Shown: positions 1 through 6,246, counted from the stretch's first letter. The stretch is 6,532 bases of DNA from Acidobacteriota bacterium (GCA_003165615.1 PLWR01000576.1:1-6532), one strand, 5' to 3'. The notes: generated by a model from the letters alone, not told the origin. Made by a program: numbers and translations.

Positions 1-478
1 AGCGCACGAAATCGGCAATGGCATCCTGTGCAAATACGAATCCGCGGTACATATAGTTGCTGGTGTCAAAGAGGATGAAGACACTCGCTCCCGCCACCAG
101 GGAGGCAATCCGGTCAGGAGATTCTTGGCGCAGGATGGGTTGGGCGGCGGCCTGCCGGCTGGGTTTGGTTGGCCGGTCGGCGCCAATGGCGGCCGCGCTT
201 CGGCGGGGAAACTCTTCCAGGCTGCGCGGAACTTCATTTTCCTCGCCGAAGGTTGCCATCTTTTGGGTAATTCCGTCTTCGTAAATCTCAAAGTCCCAGG
301 GGCTGAGGCCGGTAATGTAATTTCCTTTCTTATCGGTCACGGCCACATCAAGCTGCACCAGATTGACGTTGACGTGAAAGACCGTGTCGGGATTTTCTTG
401 CGGGGCGGCCAGCCAAACCTTGGCGCCGGAGAAACCCCCCAGGCAAAAAGCAGTGAGCCAAAGGATTCGCTTTACCAT
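1..478 (-). CDS. VWFA-related Acidobacterial-domain protein, N-terminal 159 residues (cut by window edge)
   Basis: Translating the minus strand from the ATG at 478-476 gives 159 open codons running off the window. Residues 1-25 form a signal peptide (basic start MVKR, hydrophobic core ILWLTAFCLGGFSGA, likely cleavage near LAA). Residues 33-82 carry the N-terminal module of the VWFA-related Acidobacterial family: FHVNVNLVQLDVAVTDKKG, then GLSPWDFEIYEDG and the 'F' strand ending FGEEN. A low-complexity linker (83-125) leads into the first strand of a von Willebrand A fold (VFILFDTSNYMYRGFVF, 133-149). The metal-site motif is D138-T-S140-N-Y142, so the second serine of DxSxS is tyrosine. The start is supported by GGAAGGA about seven bases upstream. 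The gene lies 34 bp after the stop of the 1042-residue gene, so it is probably co-transcribed with it. Family members are exported and usually assumed to mediate adhesion or protein contacts; their exact role is unknown. The rest of the A domain lies outside the window. Confidence 0.9.
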   Translation of the reverse strand, partial: MVKRILWLTAFCLGGFSGAKVWLAAPQENPDTVFHVNVNLVQLDVAVTDKKGNYITGLSPWDFEIYEDGITQKMATFGEENEVPRSLEEFPRRSAAAIGADRPTKPSRQAAAQPILRQESPDRIASLVAGASVFILFDTSNYMYRGFVFAQDAIADFVR

Positions 479-512
479 AAATCGTCCTTCCTGCATCCCC
501 CCCGGGCGGGCT

Positions 513-3500
513 TCAAAGCGGGGAAGGTGCGCTAGCCTTGGGCGAGGATTCAAGCTTGCCCTCGCGAAATTCATTGCCAGTTTCCCACAGGGCGCGCAAC
601 AGGGCAGGCCAGTCATCCAGGTGGGTGGCAAAGATATCTTCCGCCATGCGACGCGTCAGCGCGGGGACCAACTGATGCAAGCTCTCCGGGGGCAAGCCTT
701 TCTCGTCCGCCAAACGGGCCCAGTAAAGATTGTTGGACTCCCAGGATTCTGCCAGCAGGCTGCTCGAGTAACCGAAGAAGGTGGGGAAAGGGCGCAAATT
801 GAGAAGCTCGCGGGCGGTGGTTTGCGCCAGAGCGGCATGGGGTGTGCCGAAATCCTCCGCCAGTCTTCGCCCATTGGTTTCTTCGGGGTCTTCCGCCGTG
901 AGGGTTTGAAGTTCCTCTCCGGCTTTCCCCCAGTGGGTCATTTCCGCCGGATATTGGCGCTGAAATTCCAACGCCAGGTAGAAGGTTTCCGCCGGCGCCA
1001 CGGTGGGAATGACATCCTCCGAATGCCCGGCGCCGAGGGCCGATTCCAATTCGGCCAGCCTCCGCGAAAGCAGGCGATTGGCGAGGATATCCAAAACCTT
1101 TTCCCGCAGACTGGCATTGTTCTCGGCGCTGGTCAGGAGGTCTTCGCCAAACTTCTGGTAGAGGGCTACGGCGTGAAGCTCCCTGGGAGTTACCTGCCAC
1201 CAACGTGGCAGCACGGCGCTGGTCACAAGGGACGGAACCAAGTCCTCCCAGACGAGGGACTGGATGTTTTTCGGCACGATAAACTCTTGCTCAACTTGCG
1301 CAAGGATGTAAGGGAGACGGGGGAGTCCACCGGACAGACGCACGCCGCCACCGGAGGTTTCGCCTCGACCGATCAGCCGGGGCTCGGACCAGGGGGCTTC
1401 TGAGCCGCGGGATGAATTGCCGGAGAAATCATGGCGTCGGATAAAGAGCGGGTTGTTGTGAAGCATCTGTGCCCCAGGGGGCTCATAGTAGGCGTAGTTC
1501 AGGCCTGTCAGGAAATCCCGCAGGAAAGGGACAAGCCTGCCCCGCTCGTTGGCCAAATCCTTAGGGACGGCGGCCGAGCGGAGGGCAACATCGATGTCCG
1601 TATCCATCTCGGCCTGGGTGTGCGTGTCGCCAAAATGCCCTGTCGTCCACTCGATTTTTTCACCCGTGGAAAAGATCGGCTTGGGCATTTCAAACTCGCG
1701 CAGCTCCTGGGCAAGCGGGACCAGCGTTTCCGCTTTGGTTTTTCCCTGCGCCACGAGTGGGAGCCCATCGCCGAGCGTGAGCAAGGTGTCGAGCGAAACC
1801 AGGCGCTGCGCTTCCAGGACCAACCGCAGGCGATTGGCGATTTCTTCCCGGATGTGGGCGCGTTGCGGATTGGTGGGCTGGGGCCCCGCCACCAGTTCAA
1901 TGATCTCGTCTTGAGAAACGTGGGATTTCCCCGTCGCCGCGCGCATGAGCTCGGCGAGCGAGGTTCGCGTGGCATCGTATAGCGCGGAAGAAGATGAGAT
2001 GCTGGCAAAGGGATGAAGAAGCCCTTGCCAGGAATGATTCTGGTCCGCGGTGGGAATCTGGCCCTGACGCGCGAGGATTTGCCAGAGGCCGCACTGGGCT
2101 TGCACCATTCCTGCCGCCTCGGCCCGCACGGTGGGATCACCGATGCGGTCGACGGCCTCCGCCGTGTTGATGAATAAGGTTATAGACTCATCGTTAAGGG
2201 AACTAAACTCGGCAAAAGCCAGGTAGTGATCCTTGTATTTTGCGAAGTTCGTTGCCAGGAGAAGAGCGGTCTGGGGACTCAACGGTCTTCCCTTGGCACG
2301 CGCGCGGTCGATCTCGCTGAGCGCCAGATAGGCTGGCAGCGGACCCTTCGGCGAGTAATCGCGGGAGAGTCCGCAGAGAAACTCCATCAACTCCTCGGGG
2401 GAATTCAAACGGTTGATTCTCTTGGACCATTCGTGGGTGAGTTTGGAATCGTTTGCGCCATGCATGAGCTCTTGCCATACGCCCATATTTCCCGGCACAT
2501 GGGGTTGGCCGTCGGGGTCCAGGTACACCCTGGTTACCAGGAGCAGCAGTCCGGGATCCGGACGGAAAACCGACCTTGCGGGGCCGCGCGAGATGTCGCG
2601 CCCACGCAGCGCTTGATAAAAACGCAACAGGCGGTGAGGCTCCGTAAAATACGCCTGCTGAGGTCCGCTCACGCGTGACAGCGCGTCATAATATGGAGCC
2701 AACCACCCATTATCCTTGGTGTATAACGCGACGACAAAATCTCCCGGTGAACGCGGGCTGATGCCTGCCAAGGTCTGCCATGCTGATTCCGCCTGCTGCC
2801 CGCCGGGGACCAGTACGCGTCCTGACCGAATGCGAAGCTGTTCGCCATAGAAGTCCAGCACGGGGGCGAGGGGTATAAGGTCTTTAATGCCGGGAGAAAC
2901 CCGCAAGGCCGATCGCGTTTCTTCATCGATCTGCGCCAGCGCCCAGTAAAGCCGAGCCAGCGCCGGATTGCCGATGAGCGCATCCAGCAAATCCTTGTGA
3001 CCCTTGTTGGGATCGCTTGCCATCCAGAAGTCCGATCCATACAACACCGGTAGTGACGTGTTGCTATAGGCATAGACGAACGGCTTGCCCTCGCGCAGGG
3101 CCTTTTCCAAATCGGCGAGAGGGAATCCGGAATCGACGGTGGTAAAGGCCCGCTTGGAATCGGCGGTTTCAAGTGTGGCATTGGGCCCGCAAGGCTGCCG
3201 GAGCCCATAGCCAATTACCTCCAAAAGATGATGGGCTTCTCCACAGTTGGAAATCCGTATGTTGCCATCCGCGCCCGCCAGCGCCCGCAATTCCCGCGCC
3301 TGATCCACGTACCGCTTGAGCAGGATCAGGTACTCGGTGGGCGATGAAGACCGCTCTGACCCACCATACCCGTCCAGGACGACTTGGTGGGAAAGAAGCG
3401 GCAACACTTCTTCCGGCCGCACCTTTTGGCTCACCGCCGCCAGGCGCAGAAAGGGCTGGAGTGGACCCGGAATGGACAGCGTGGGAGATGGCGCCGCAGG

Positions 3501-3641
3501 GCTTTGTGGGGCCGATGTATCCGTATTGATCGGAGCGCCAGGGGAGGGCGGCGGCGCGCCCCACGCTTTGTAAGGTAATGGTGAAATGACGAGAAAAAGA
3601 GCGGCCAGCAGAATTGCCAGTGGGCGATAGGAAGATTGCAT
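513..3641 (-). CDS. Large exported protein of unknown function, 1042 residues
   Basis: I do not recognise a named domain. Residues 1-28 are a signal peptide (SSYRPLAILLAALFLVISPLPYKAWG, cleavage near AWG-A). A Pro/Ser/Ala-rich linker (29-60) follows, then about 970 residues of apparently folded, helix-rich globular sequence with no second membrane span. Visible landmarks are a cysteine pair (C133 in NCGEAHHLLE and C151 in RQPCG), two further cysteines (C423, C517), an aromatic/Pro block at 714-740 (NYAYYEPPGAQMLHNN, then RRHDFSG), a glycine-rich block at 758-787 (GRGETSGGG, GGLPRLPYILAQVEQEF), and a Trp-rich stretch near 814. The C-terminus is a Ser/Pro tail. There is no lipobox, LPXTG, beta-barrel signature or zinc-protease motif that I can see. 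The start at 3641 is supported by a GGGGGGG run about five bases upstream and by the signal peptide following directly. It is the first gene of a probable operon with the VWFA-related gene. A periplasmic or surface scaffold or binding protein is plausible, but this is only inference. Confidence 0.9.
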   Translation of the reverse strand: MQSSYRPLAILLAALFLVISPLPYKAWGAPPPSPGAPINTDTSAPQSPAAPSPTLSIPGPLQPFLRLAAVSQKVRPEEVLPLLSHQVVLDGYGGSERSSSPTEYLILLKRYVDQARELRALAGADGNIRISNCGEAHHLLEVIGYGLRQPCGPNATLETADSKRAFTTVDSGFPLADLEKALREGKPFVYAYSNTSLPVLYGSDFWMASDPNKGHKDLLDALIGNPALARLYWALAQIDEETRSALRVSPGIKDLIPLAPVLDFYGEQLRIRSGRVLVPGGQQAESAWQTLAGISPRSPGDFVVALYTKDNGWLAPYYDALSRVSGPQQAYFTEPHRLLRFYQALRGRDISRGPARSVFRPDPGLLLLVTRVYLDPDGQPHVPGNMGVWQELMHGANDSKLTHEWSKRINRLNSPEELMEFLCGLSRDYSPKGPLPAYLALSEIDRARAKGRPLSPQTALLLATNFAKYKDHYLAFAEFSSLNDESITLFINTAEAVDRIGDPTVRAEAAGMVQAQCGLWQILARQGQIPTADQNHSWQGLLHPFASISSSSALYDATRTSLAELMRAATGKSHVSQDEIIELVAGPQPTNPQRAHIREEIANRLRLVLEAQRLVSLDTLLTLGDGLPLVAQGKTKAETLVPLAQELREFEMPKPIFSTGEKIEWTTGHFGDTHTQAEMDTDIDVALRSAAVPKDLANERGRLVPFLRDFLTGLNYAYYEPPGAQMLHNNPLFIRRHDFSGNSSRGSEAPWSEPRLIGRGETSGGGVRLSGGLPRLPYILAQVEQEFIVPKNIQSLVWEDLVPSLVTSAVLPRWWQVTPRELHAVALYQKFGEDLLTSAENNASLREKVLDILANRLLSRRLAELESALGAGHSEDVIPTVAPAETFYLALEFQRQYPAEMTHWGKAGEELQTLTAEDPEETNGRRLAEDFGTPHAALAQTTARELLNLRPFPTFFGYSSSLLAESWESNNLYWARLADEKGLPPESLHQLVPALTRRMAEDIFATHLDDWPALLRALWETGNEFREGKLESSPKASAPSPL

Positions 3642-3831
3642 GACTTACCCCCCCGAGCCTTAAGGCCTGATTGTTTTCAATGAATCCAGCCAGATGGGGA
3701 GGGATTTGAGTTCCCTTGAAGCGTGGGCCGTCATTCTGCTCGCCCAGGCATCCAGCGCCGCTTTACCAATGACGCTTTCGCAACACCGCATGAGTTGTCA
3801 GCGATTCCGGCGCACCCCACGTCGTAGGTGG

Positions 3832-3860
3832 AGTATACACCAATGGATTTCTAATGGAAG
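3832..3860 (-). promoter_or_regulatory. Candidate promoter for the 1042-residue gene/VWFA operon
   Basis: Read on the minus strand, TATACT (3837-3832) matches a sigma-70 type -10 box at five of six positions. CTTCCA (3860-3855) lies 17 bp upstream as a weak -35 (three of six). Transcription would begin near 3825 and leave an untranslated leader of about 185 bases before the ATG at 3641. The leader contains a perfect 10-bp palindrome GCCTTAAGGC (3657-3666) just upstream of the G-rich ribosome binding site. This is motif matching by eye. The -35 is poor, so the promoter could depend on an activator or could be spurious. Confidence 0.35.
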
Positions 3861-3871
3861 GGGAGCAAGAG

Positions 3872-3892
3872 AGTTTGCCACACAGTTTGCCA
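3872..3892. repeat. Tandem direct repeat AGTTTGCCA with 3-bp spacer, plus overlapping hairpin
   Basis: AGTTTGCCA occurs at 3872-3880 and again at 3884-3892, separated by CAC, giving a period of 12 bp. The second copy overlaps a perfect 6-bp hairpin, GCCAGA (3889-3894) / TCTGGC (3899-3904), with a CAAA loop. The repeats sit about 45-70 bp upstream of the predicted start of the minus-strand operon and 32 bp upstream of the plus-strand TATAAT box at 3924, which is a usual place for activator or repressor sites. No known regulator is recognised. A role as an operator is inference. Confidence 0.4.
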
Positions 3893-3923
3893 GACAAATC
3901 TGGCGGAAGCCCGGCGGCGGCGG

Positions 3924-3929
3924 TATAAT
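3924..3929 (+). promoter_or_regulatory. Perfect TATAAT -10 box in the divergent spacer
   Basis: TATAAT at 3924-3929 is an exact -10 consensus inside a GC-rich stretch (GGCGG before, CACACC after). The hexamer 17 bp upstream is TGGCGG, a poor -35 (two of six). If used, RNA would start near 3936 and read toward the DUF2911 gene, whose ATG lies about 400 bases further. The first transcribed bases would fall in the 5' arm of the stem-loop at 3936-3983. It could drive either a long leader for the DUF2911 gene or a separate small RNA. Confidence 0.4.
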
Positions 3930-3935
3930 CACACC

Positions 3936-3983
3936 TTGTAATTTGTTCGGGCGGCATCAAGACCACGCATGTCCAAATTACGA
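3936..3983 (+). other. Long-range stem-loop directly after the TATAAT box
   Basis: GTAATTTG (3938-3945) and CAAATTAC (3974-3981) are exact reverse complements. On the plus strand the stem extends outward by a U-G and a U-A pair (3937 with 3982, 3936 with 3983), giving about ten pairs around a 28-base loop. Because the stem begins at the predicted transcription start, it would form a 5'-terminal hairpin of the transcript. There is no U tract after it, so it is not an intrinsic terminator. It may equally be a fortuitous AT-rich inverted repeat. Confidence 0.35.
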
Positions 3984-4004
3984 TCCGGTCACCGAGGAGC
4001 GACT

Positions 4005-4293
4005 TGCGGCTTCGCCGCGTGCTGCCCTGAAAATGCTCCTCTCCTCAGATGAGCAGGGGTAGGGGGTGGTGCTGATTACGACTTGAAGTCTTCGATTTCA
4101 GGGGCTAGCCACCCCGGCGCTGGGCGCGCCACCCCTCCTAATTCAGGAGGGGAGCATTTTCATCTCTGGTGGGGAGCCGAAGGCTGATGGGCGTCTGTGC
4201 GGAAAGGCTGCGTTTTTCCGTTGCGGGAGAAACATTGTATGTGCTAGGCCGGAAGGGCAGAGCCCTTCCGCACAGCAAAGCGGCGAAGCCGCA
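4005..4293. repeat. Nested palindrome cluster with inverted ends (MITE-like or dispersed repeat candidate)
   Basis: The left end (4005-4024, TGCGGCTTCGCCGC then GTGCTG) and the reverse complement of the right end (4273-4293, TGCGGCTTCGCCGC then TTTGCTG) agree at about 19 of 21 aligned positions. Each end is itself a hairpin with 5-bp GCGGC/GCCGC arms and a 3-base loop. Inside lies a second inverted pair, 4028-4045 with 4145-4162 (17 of 18 pairs; TGAAAATGCTCC against GGAGCATTTTCA). Smaller hairpins are CCCCTCCT/AGGAGGGG (4132-4139 / 4145-4152), GGGGTGG/CCACCCC (4063-4069 / 4109-4115), AGCC-GAA-GGCT (4176-4186), CGGAAA/TTTCCG (4200-4205 / 4215-4220) and CGGAAGGGC-AGA-GCCCTTCCG (4250-4270). CCACCCC also recurs directly at 4129-4135. 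No transposase or credible ORF is present. The pattern is typical of small palindromic intergenic repeats. A structured RNA is the main alternative. Confidence 0.55.
4250..4270. other. Perfect 9-bp hairpin with 3-base loop
   Basis: CGGAAGGGC (4250-4258) and GCCCTTCCG (4262-4270) are exact reverse complements around AGA. This is the strongest single hairpin in the window. The outer TGCT (4242-4245) and AGCA (4274-4277) could extend it after an internal loop. No T-run follows on either strand (CACAGC downstream on plus, GCCTAGC downstream on minus), so it is not a standard intrinsic terminator. It lies 68 bases before the DUF2911 start and belongs to the palindrome cluster. Confidence 0.6.
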
Positions 4294-4337
4294 TAAGAAA
4301 TCTACTTACAACTGAATGCAACGATGAGGAGGATGAC

Positions 4338-4865
4338 ATGAGAAAAGTTTCAATGGCATTGCTAAGTGTGCTGATGGTGGCCTGTTTTGCGGCCGTGGCT
4401 CTGGCGCAGGGCAATCCCCGCGGTACATCGACTATAACCCTGAATGGGAAGACGATTACAGTCGAGTACGGACGCCCCTCGCTCCATGGACGCACCACGA
4501 GTGATCTGCTCGGTAAGTTGCCGTCCGAAGGCTTTTGGCGGCTGGGCGCTGACACTTCCACAACCTTCAATACCGGGACCAATCTGGACTTTGCTGCAGC
4601 CATGGTCCCTGCCGGGGAATATAGCGTTTGGCTGCAGAGGGCGGTTAATGGCAATTCCTGGAATTTGGTTTTCAACAAGCAGCACGGTCAGTGGGGCACG
4701 CAACACGACTCATCACAGGATTTTGTGTTCGTGCCTTTGAAGCAATCGAAGGCTGCCCAATCTGTTGAGACATTGACTTTAACGCTTCGCAAAGTGGGCG
4801 GCGGTGGGACAATCACGATTCAGTGGGGCACTTTGGAAGTGGCCGCCAGCTTCAAAGCGAAATAG
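4338..4865 (+). CDS. DUF2911 family exported protein
   Basis: The 175-residue product matches the DUF2911 family, common in Acidobacteriota and Bacteroidota, whose biochemical function is unknown. A signal peptide spans residues 1-23 (MRKVS, hydrophobic core, ALA-Q cleavage). C16 has M-V-A before it, so a lipoprotein form is possible but the lipobox is poor. Family landmarks are TITLNGKTITVEYGRPSLHGR (32-52), FWRLGAD followed by TTF (66-77), VPAGEYSVW (90-98), WNLVFNKQHGQWGTQHD (108-124), and the closing strand ITIQWGTLEVAASF (159-172). The length suits a single complete domain. The start is fixed by GAGGAGG at 4326-4332, five bases before ATG. The gene follows the palindrome cluster and is 190 bp ahead of the aldo/keto reductase gene, too far to assume one operon. 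It probably acts in the periplasm or on the outer surface. Confidence 0.92.
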   Translation: MRKVSMALLSVLMVACFAAVALAQGNPRGTSTITLNGKTITVEYGRPSLHGRTTSDLLGKLPSEGFWRLGADTSTTFNTGTNLDFAAAMVPAGEYSVWLQRAVNGNSWNLVFNKQHGQWGTQHDSSQDFVFVPLKQSKAAQSVETLTLTLRKVGGGGTITIQWGTLEVAASFKAK

Positions 4866-5055
4866 CGAAAGCTTGGGTCTTCAAAGCAAGCGTAGCGCGT
4901 CTGTTCTGTTGGTCCGCGGCTTCTCGTTTTCAATCGCGGGACGAACCGCCGACCTTCAAAACACGTCTACGCTGTACCTGTTTTTGTGATTAAGTCTGGG
5001 GTCCGAGGAATGAGTTTGAAACTCGGACTCCCGACGGGCCGGCAAAGGGGAATGC
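4866..5055. other. Spacer between DUF2911 and aldo/keto reductase genes, with nested inverted repeats
   Basis: No gene is supported here. AGCGTAG (4889-4895) pairs with CTACGCT (4967-4973), enclosing GTCCGCG (4912-4918) against CGCGGGAC (4935-4942), which match except for one bulged G. A third hairpin, GTCCGAG/CTCGGAC (5001-5007 / 5022-5028), can be lengthened by G-C pairs (4998-4999 with 5030-5031) across a G-T pair. None is followed by a clear T tract, although TTTTTG occurs at 4980-4986. I could not pick a convincing promoter for the reductase gene. Confidence 0.45.
5001..5028 (+). promoter_or_regulatory. Hairpin just upstream of the aldo/keto reductase ribosome binding site
   Basis: GTCCGAG (5001-5007) and CTCGGAC (5022-5028) form a perfect 7-bp stem. 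A competing small hairpin, GAGTTT (5012-5017) with AAACTC (5019-5024), shares the 3' arm, so the two folds are mutually exclusive. The structure ends 16 bases before the AAGGGG Shine-Dalgarno (5045-5050). Such an arrangement could modulate translation, but no known riboswitch or leader family is recognised and chance is possible. Confidence 0.3.
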
Positions 5056-6099
5056 ATGCGAATTCGATTACTGGGACGTACGGGCTTAAAAGTTTCGGAA
5101 CTCTGCCTGGGCACCATGACGTTTGGAGGCGTGCCCGGCGGGGGCGGCGCGCCGGGTTGCGATGAAGAGGTTTCACTCACGATTCTGAATGCCTACCTCG
5201 ATCAGGGGGGCAATTTTATTGATACCGCCGACGGTTACGCCGATGGCCGTTCCGAGGAAATCCTGGGTAGAGGACTGAAGGGGCGTCGCGATGACGTGGT
5301 GCTGGCCACCAAGGTTTTCTTTCCCGCGGGCGCGGGGGCGAACCGCAAGGGGCTATCGCGCAAGCATATTTTCGAGGGGATTGAAACGAGCCTGCGCCGT
5401 TTGCAAACCGATTACATTGACCTCTACCAGGTGCATTGCTTTGATCCCCACACGCCACTTGAAGTAACCCTTTCGGCGCTCGATGCGCTGGTCAGGCAGG
5501 GGAAAGTTCGTTACCTCGGCTGCTCGAACTTTGGCGCGTGGCAATTGGCCAAAGCGCTCGGAGTGTCAGCGCTGCACGGTTATGCCCGGTTCGATTGCCT
5601 CCAGCCGCAGTACAGTCTGGTGTGCCGGCCCATCGAGCGTGAGATTCTGCCGCTCTGCCGAGCCGAAGGTGTTGGCATCATCTCCTGGAGCCCGTTGGGC
5701 GGTGGCTTTCTGAGCGGCAAGTATCGATCGGGTGAGGGCGCCCCGCAGGGTTCGCGCGTGGCGGACTCCGATCCTTCCATGCGTTTCTGGGTGGAGCGGC
5801 TATTCACGGAGAAGAATTTCAAAATCCTGCATGCCCTGGAAGAGGCGTCTGCTCATCTGGGAAAAACTCTGAGCCAGGTGGCCGTCGCGTGGCTGCTGGC
5901 CATGCCCGGCGTCACCTCCGCCATTATTGGAGCGCGTAATTTGCCTCAGCTTCAGGAGAATTTGGGAGCAGGCGATTGGGACTTTCCTCCCGAAGAATGG
6001 AAAAAACTCGATGAGGTCAGCGCCTTGCCGATGGAGTACCCGCAGGATTTTCAAGCCCTCGTGGAACCCATTGTTCACGGAGACCTGCATAAACATTGA
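5056..6099 (+). CDS. Aldo/keto reductase
   Basis: The 347-residue product is a complete cytosolic aldo/keto reductase, a TIM-barrel enzyme that reduces aldehydes or ketones with NAD(P)H. The N-terminal strand motif is LGRTGLKVSELCLGTMTFGG (6-25). The catalytic tetrad is intact: D56 and Y61 in FIDTADGY, K86 in LATKVFF, and H127 in YQVHCFD. Also seen are GKVRYLGCSNFG (149-160), QPQYSLVCR (183-191), the IISWSPLGGGFLSGKY loop (208-223), and the cofactor-binding segment SAIIGARNLPQLQENL (288-303). A Gly-rich insert (VPGGGGAPG, 26-34) follows the first strand. The length fits the larger bacterial reductases resembling aryl-alcohol dehydrogenases and YghZ-type enzymes. The substrate cannot be told from sequence. 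The start is set by AAGGGG at 5045-5050, five bases before ATG; a later ATG (residue 21) would remove the first barrel strand. No signal peptide is present. Confidence 0.95.
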   Translation: MRIRLLGRTGLKVSELCLGTMTFGGVPGGGGAPGCDEEVSLTILNAYLDQGGNFIDTADGYADGRSEEILGRGLKGRRDDVVLATKVFFPAGAGANRKGLSRKHIFEGIETSLRRLQTDYIDLYQVHCFDPHTPLEVTLSALDALVRQGKVRYLGCSNFGAWQLAKALGVSALHGYARFDCLQPQYSLVCRPIEREILPLCRAEGVGIISWSPLGGGFLSGKYRSGEGAPQGSRVADSDPSMRFWVERLFTEKNFKILHALEEASAHLGKTLSQVAVAWLLAMPGVTSAIIGARNLPQLQENLGAGDWDFPPEEWKKLDEVSALPMEYPQDFQALVEPIVHGDLHKH

Positions 6100-6157
6100 T
6101 GAGAAGCGCCGATGGCCTGCGTCTGGATGCAATTCATCCCTCGGTGAACATTTCTGT

Positions 6158-6194
6158 TTGACAGCACATAAGATTTTGGAACTTATCTTGCTGT
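6158..6194 (+). promoter_or_regulatory. Candidate promoter overlapping an interrupted stem-loop downstream of the reductase gene
   Basis: TTGACA at 6158-6163 is a perfect -35 match. The hexamer 17 bp further, ACTTAT (6181-6186), matches TATAAT at only three positions. The same stretch forms an interrupted stem: ACAGC (6161-6165) with GCTGT (6190-6194), and ATAAG (6168-6172) with CTTAT (6182-6186), around a 9-base loop. It could be a promoter for the small ORF at 6247, an operator, or a weak 3' hairpin for the reductase mRNA. There is no U tract. Confidence 0.35.
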
Positions 6195-6246
6195 AGAGAT
6201 GCCTACACTTCTTGTAAGACTATCCTCGGAGGTTACATTCGATCCC

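Noticed and set aside
384..1403. 339-codon open frame on the plus strand
   Set aside because: It lies almost wholly antisense to the 1042-residue gene, has no family resemblance or signal peptide, and is explained by GC-rich codon structure of the opposite strand.
1431..1982. 183-codon plus-strand open frame (and 1508-2140 minus in another frame)
   Set aside because: Both overlap the 1042-residue gene in other frames, have no recognisable motif, and are compositionally typical shadow frames.
3969..4052. 27-codon frame (MSKLRSGHRG...) after the TATAAT box
   Set aside because: No Shine-Dalgarno sequence at a useful distance, and it is composed largely of the repeat's hairpin end (TGCGGCTTCGCCGC).
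3694..4062. 122-codon plus-strand open frame in the divergent spacer
   Set aside because: There is no good ribosome binding site, the product is low in recognisable motifs, and its 3' part runs into the palindrome cluster. It would also start upstream of the candidate plus promoter.
4250..4270. Strong hairpin as a rho-independent terminator
   Set aside because: No T-run follows on either strand and no gene ends next to it in a converging direction.
4005..4293. CRISPR array
   Set aside because: The repeats are inverted and of different lengths, without regular spacers or cas genes.
4244..4678. 144-codon minus-strand open frame
   Set aside because: Antisense to the well-supported DUF2911 gene and reaching into the palindrome cluster; no family signal.
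4866..5055. tRNA or other known RNA gene in the spacer
   Set aside because: No acceptor stem, T-loop GGTTCGA-type sequence or CCA arrangement could be assembled from the visible hairpins.
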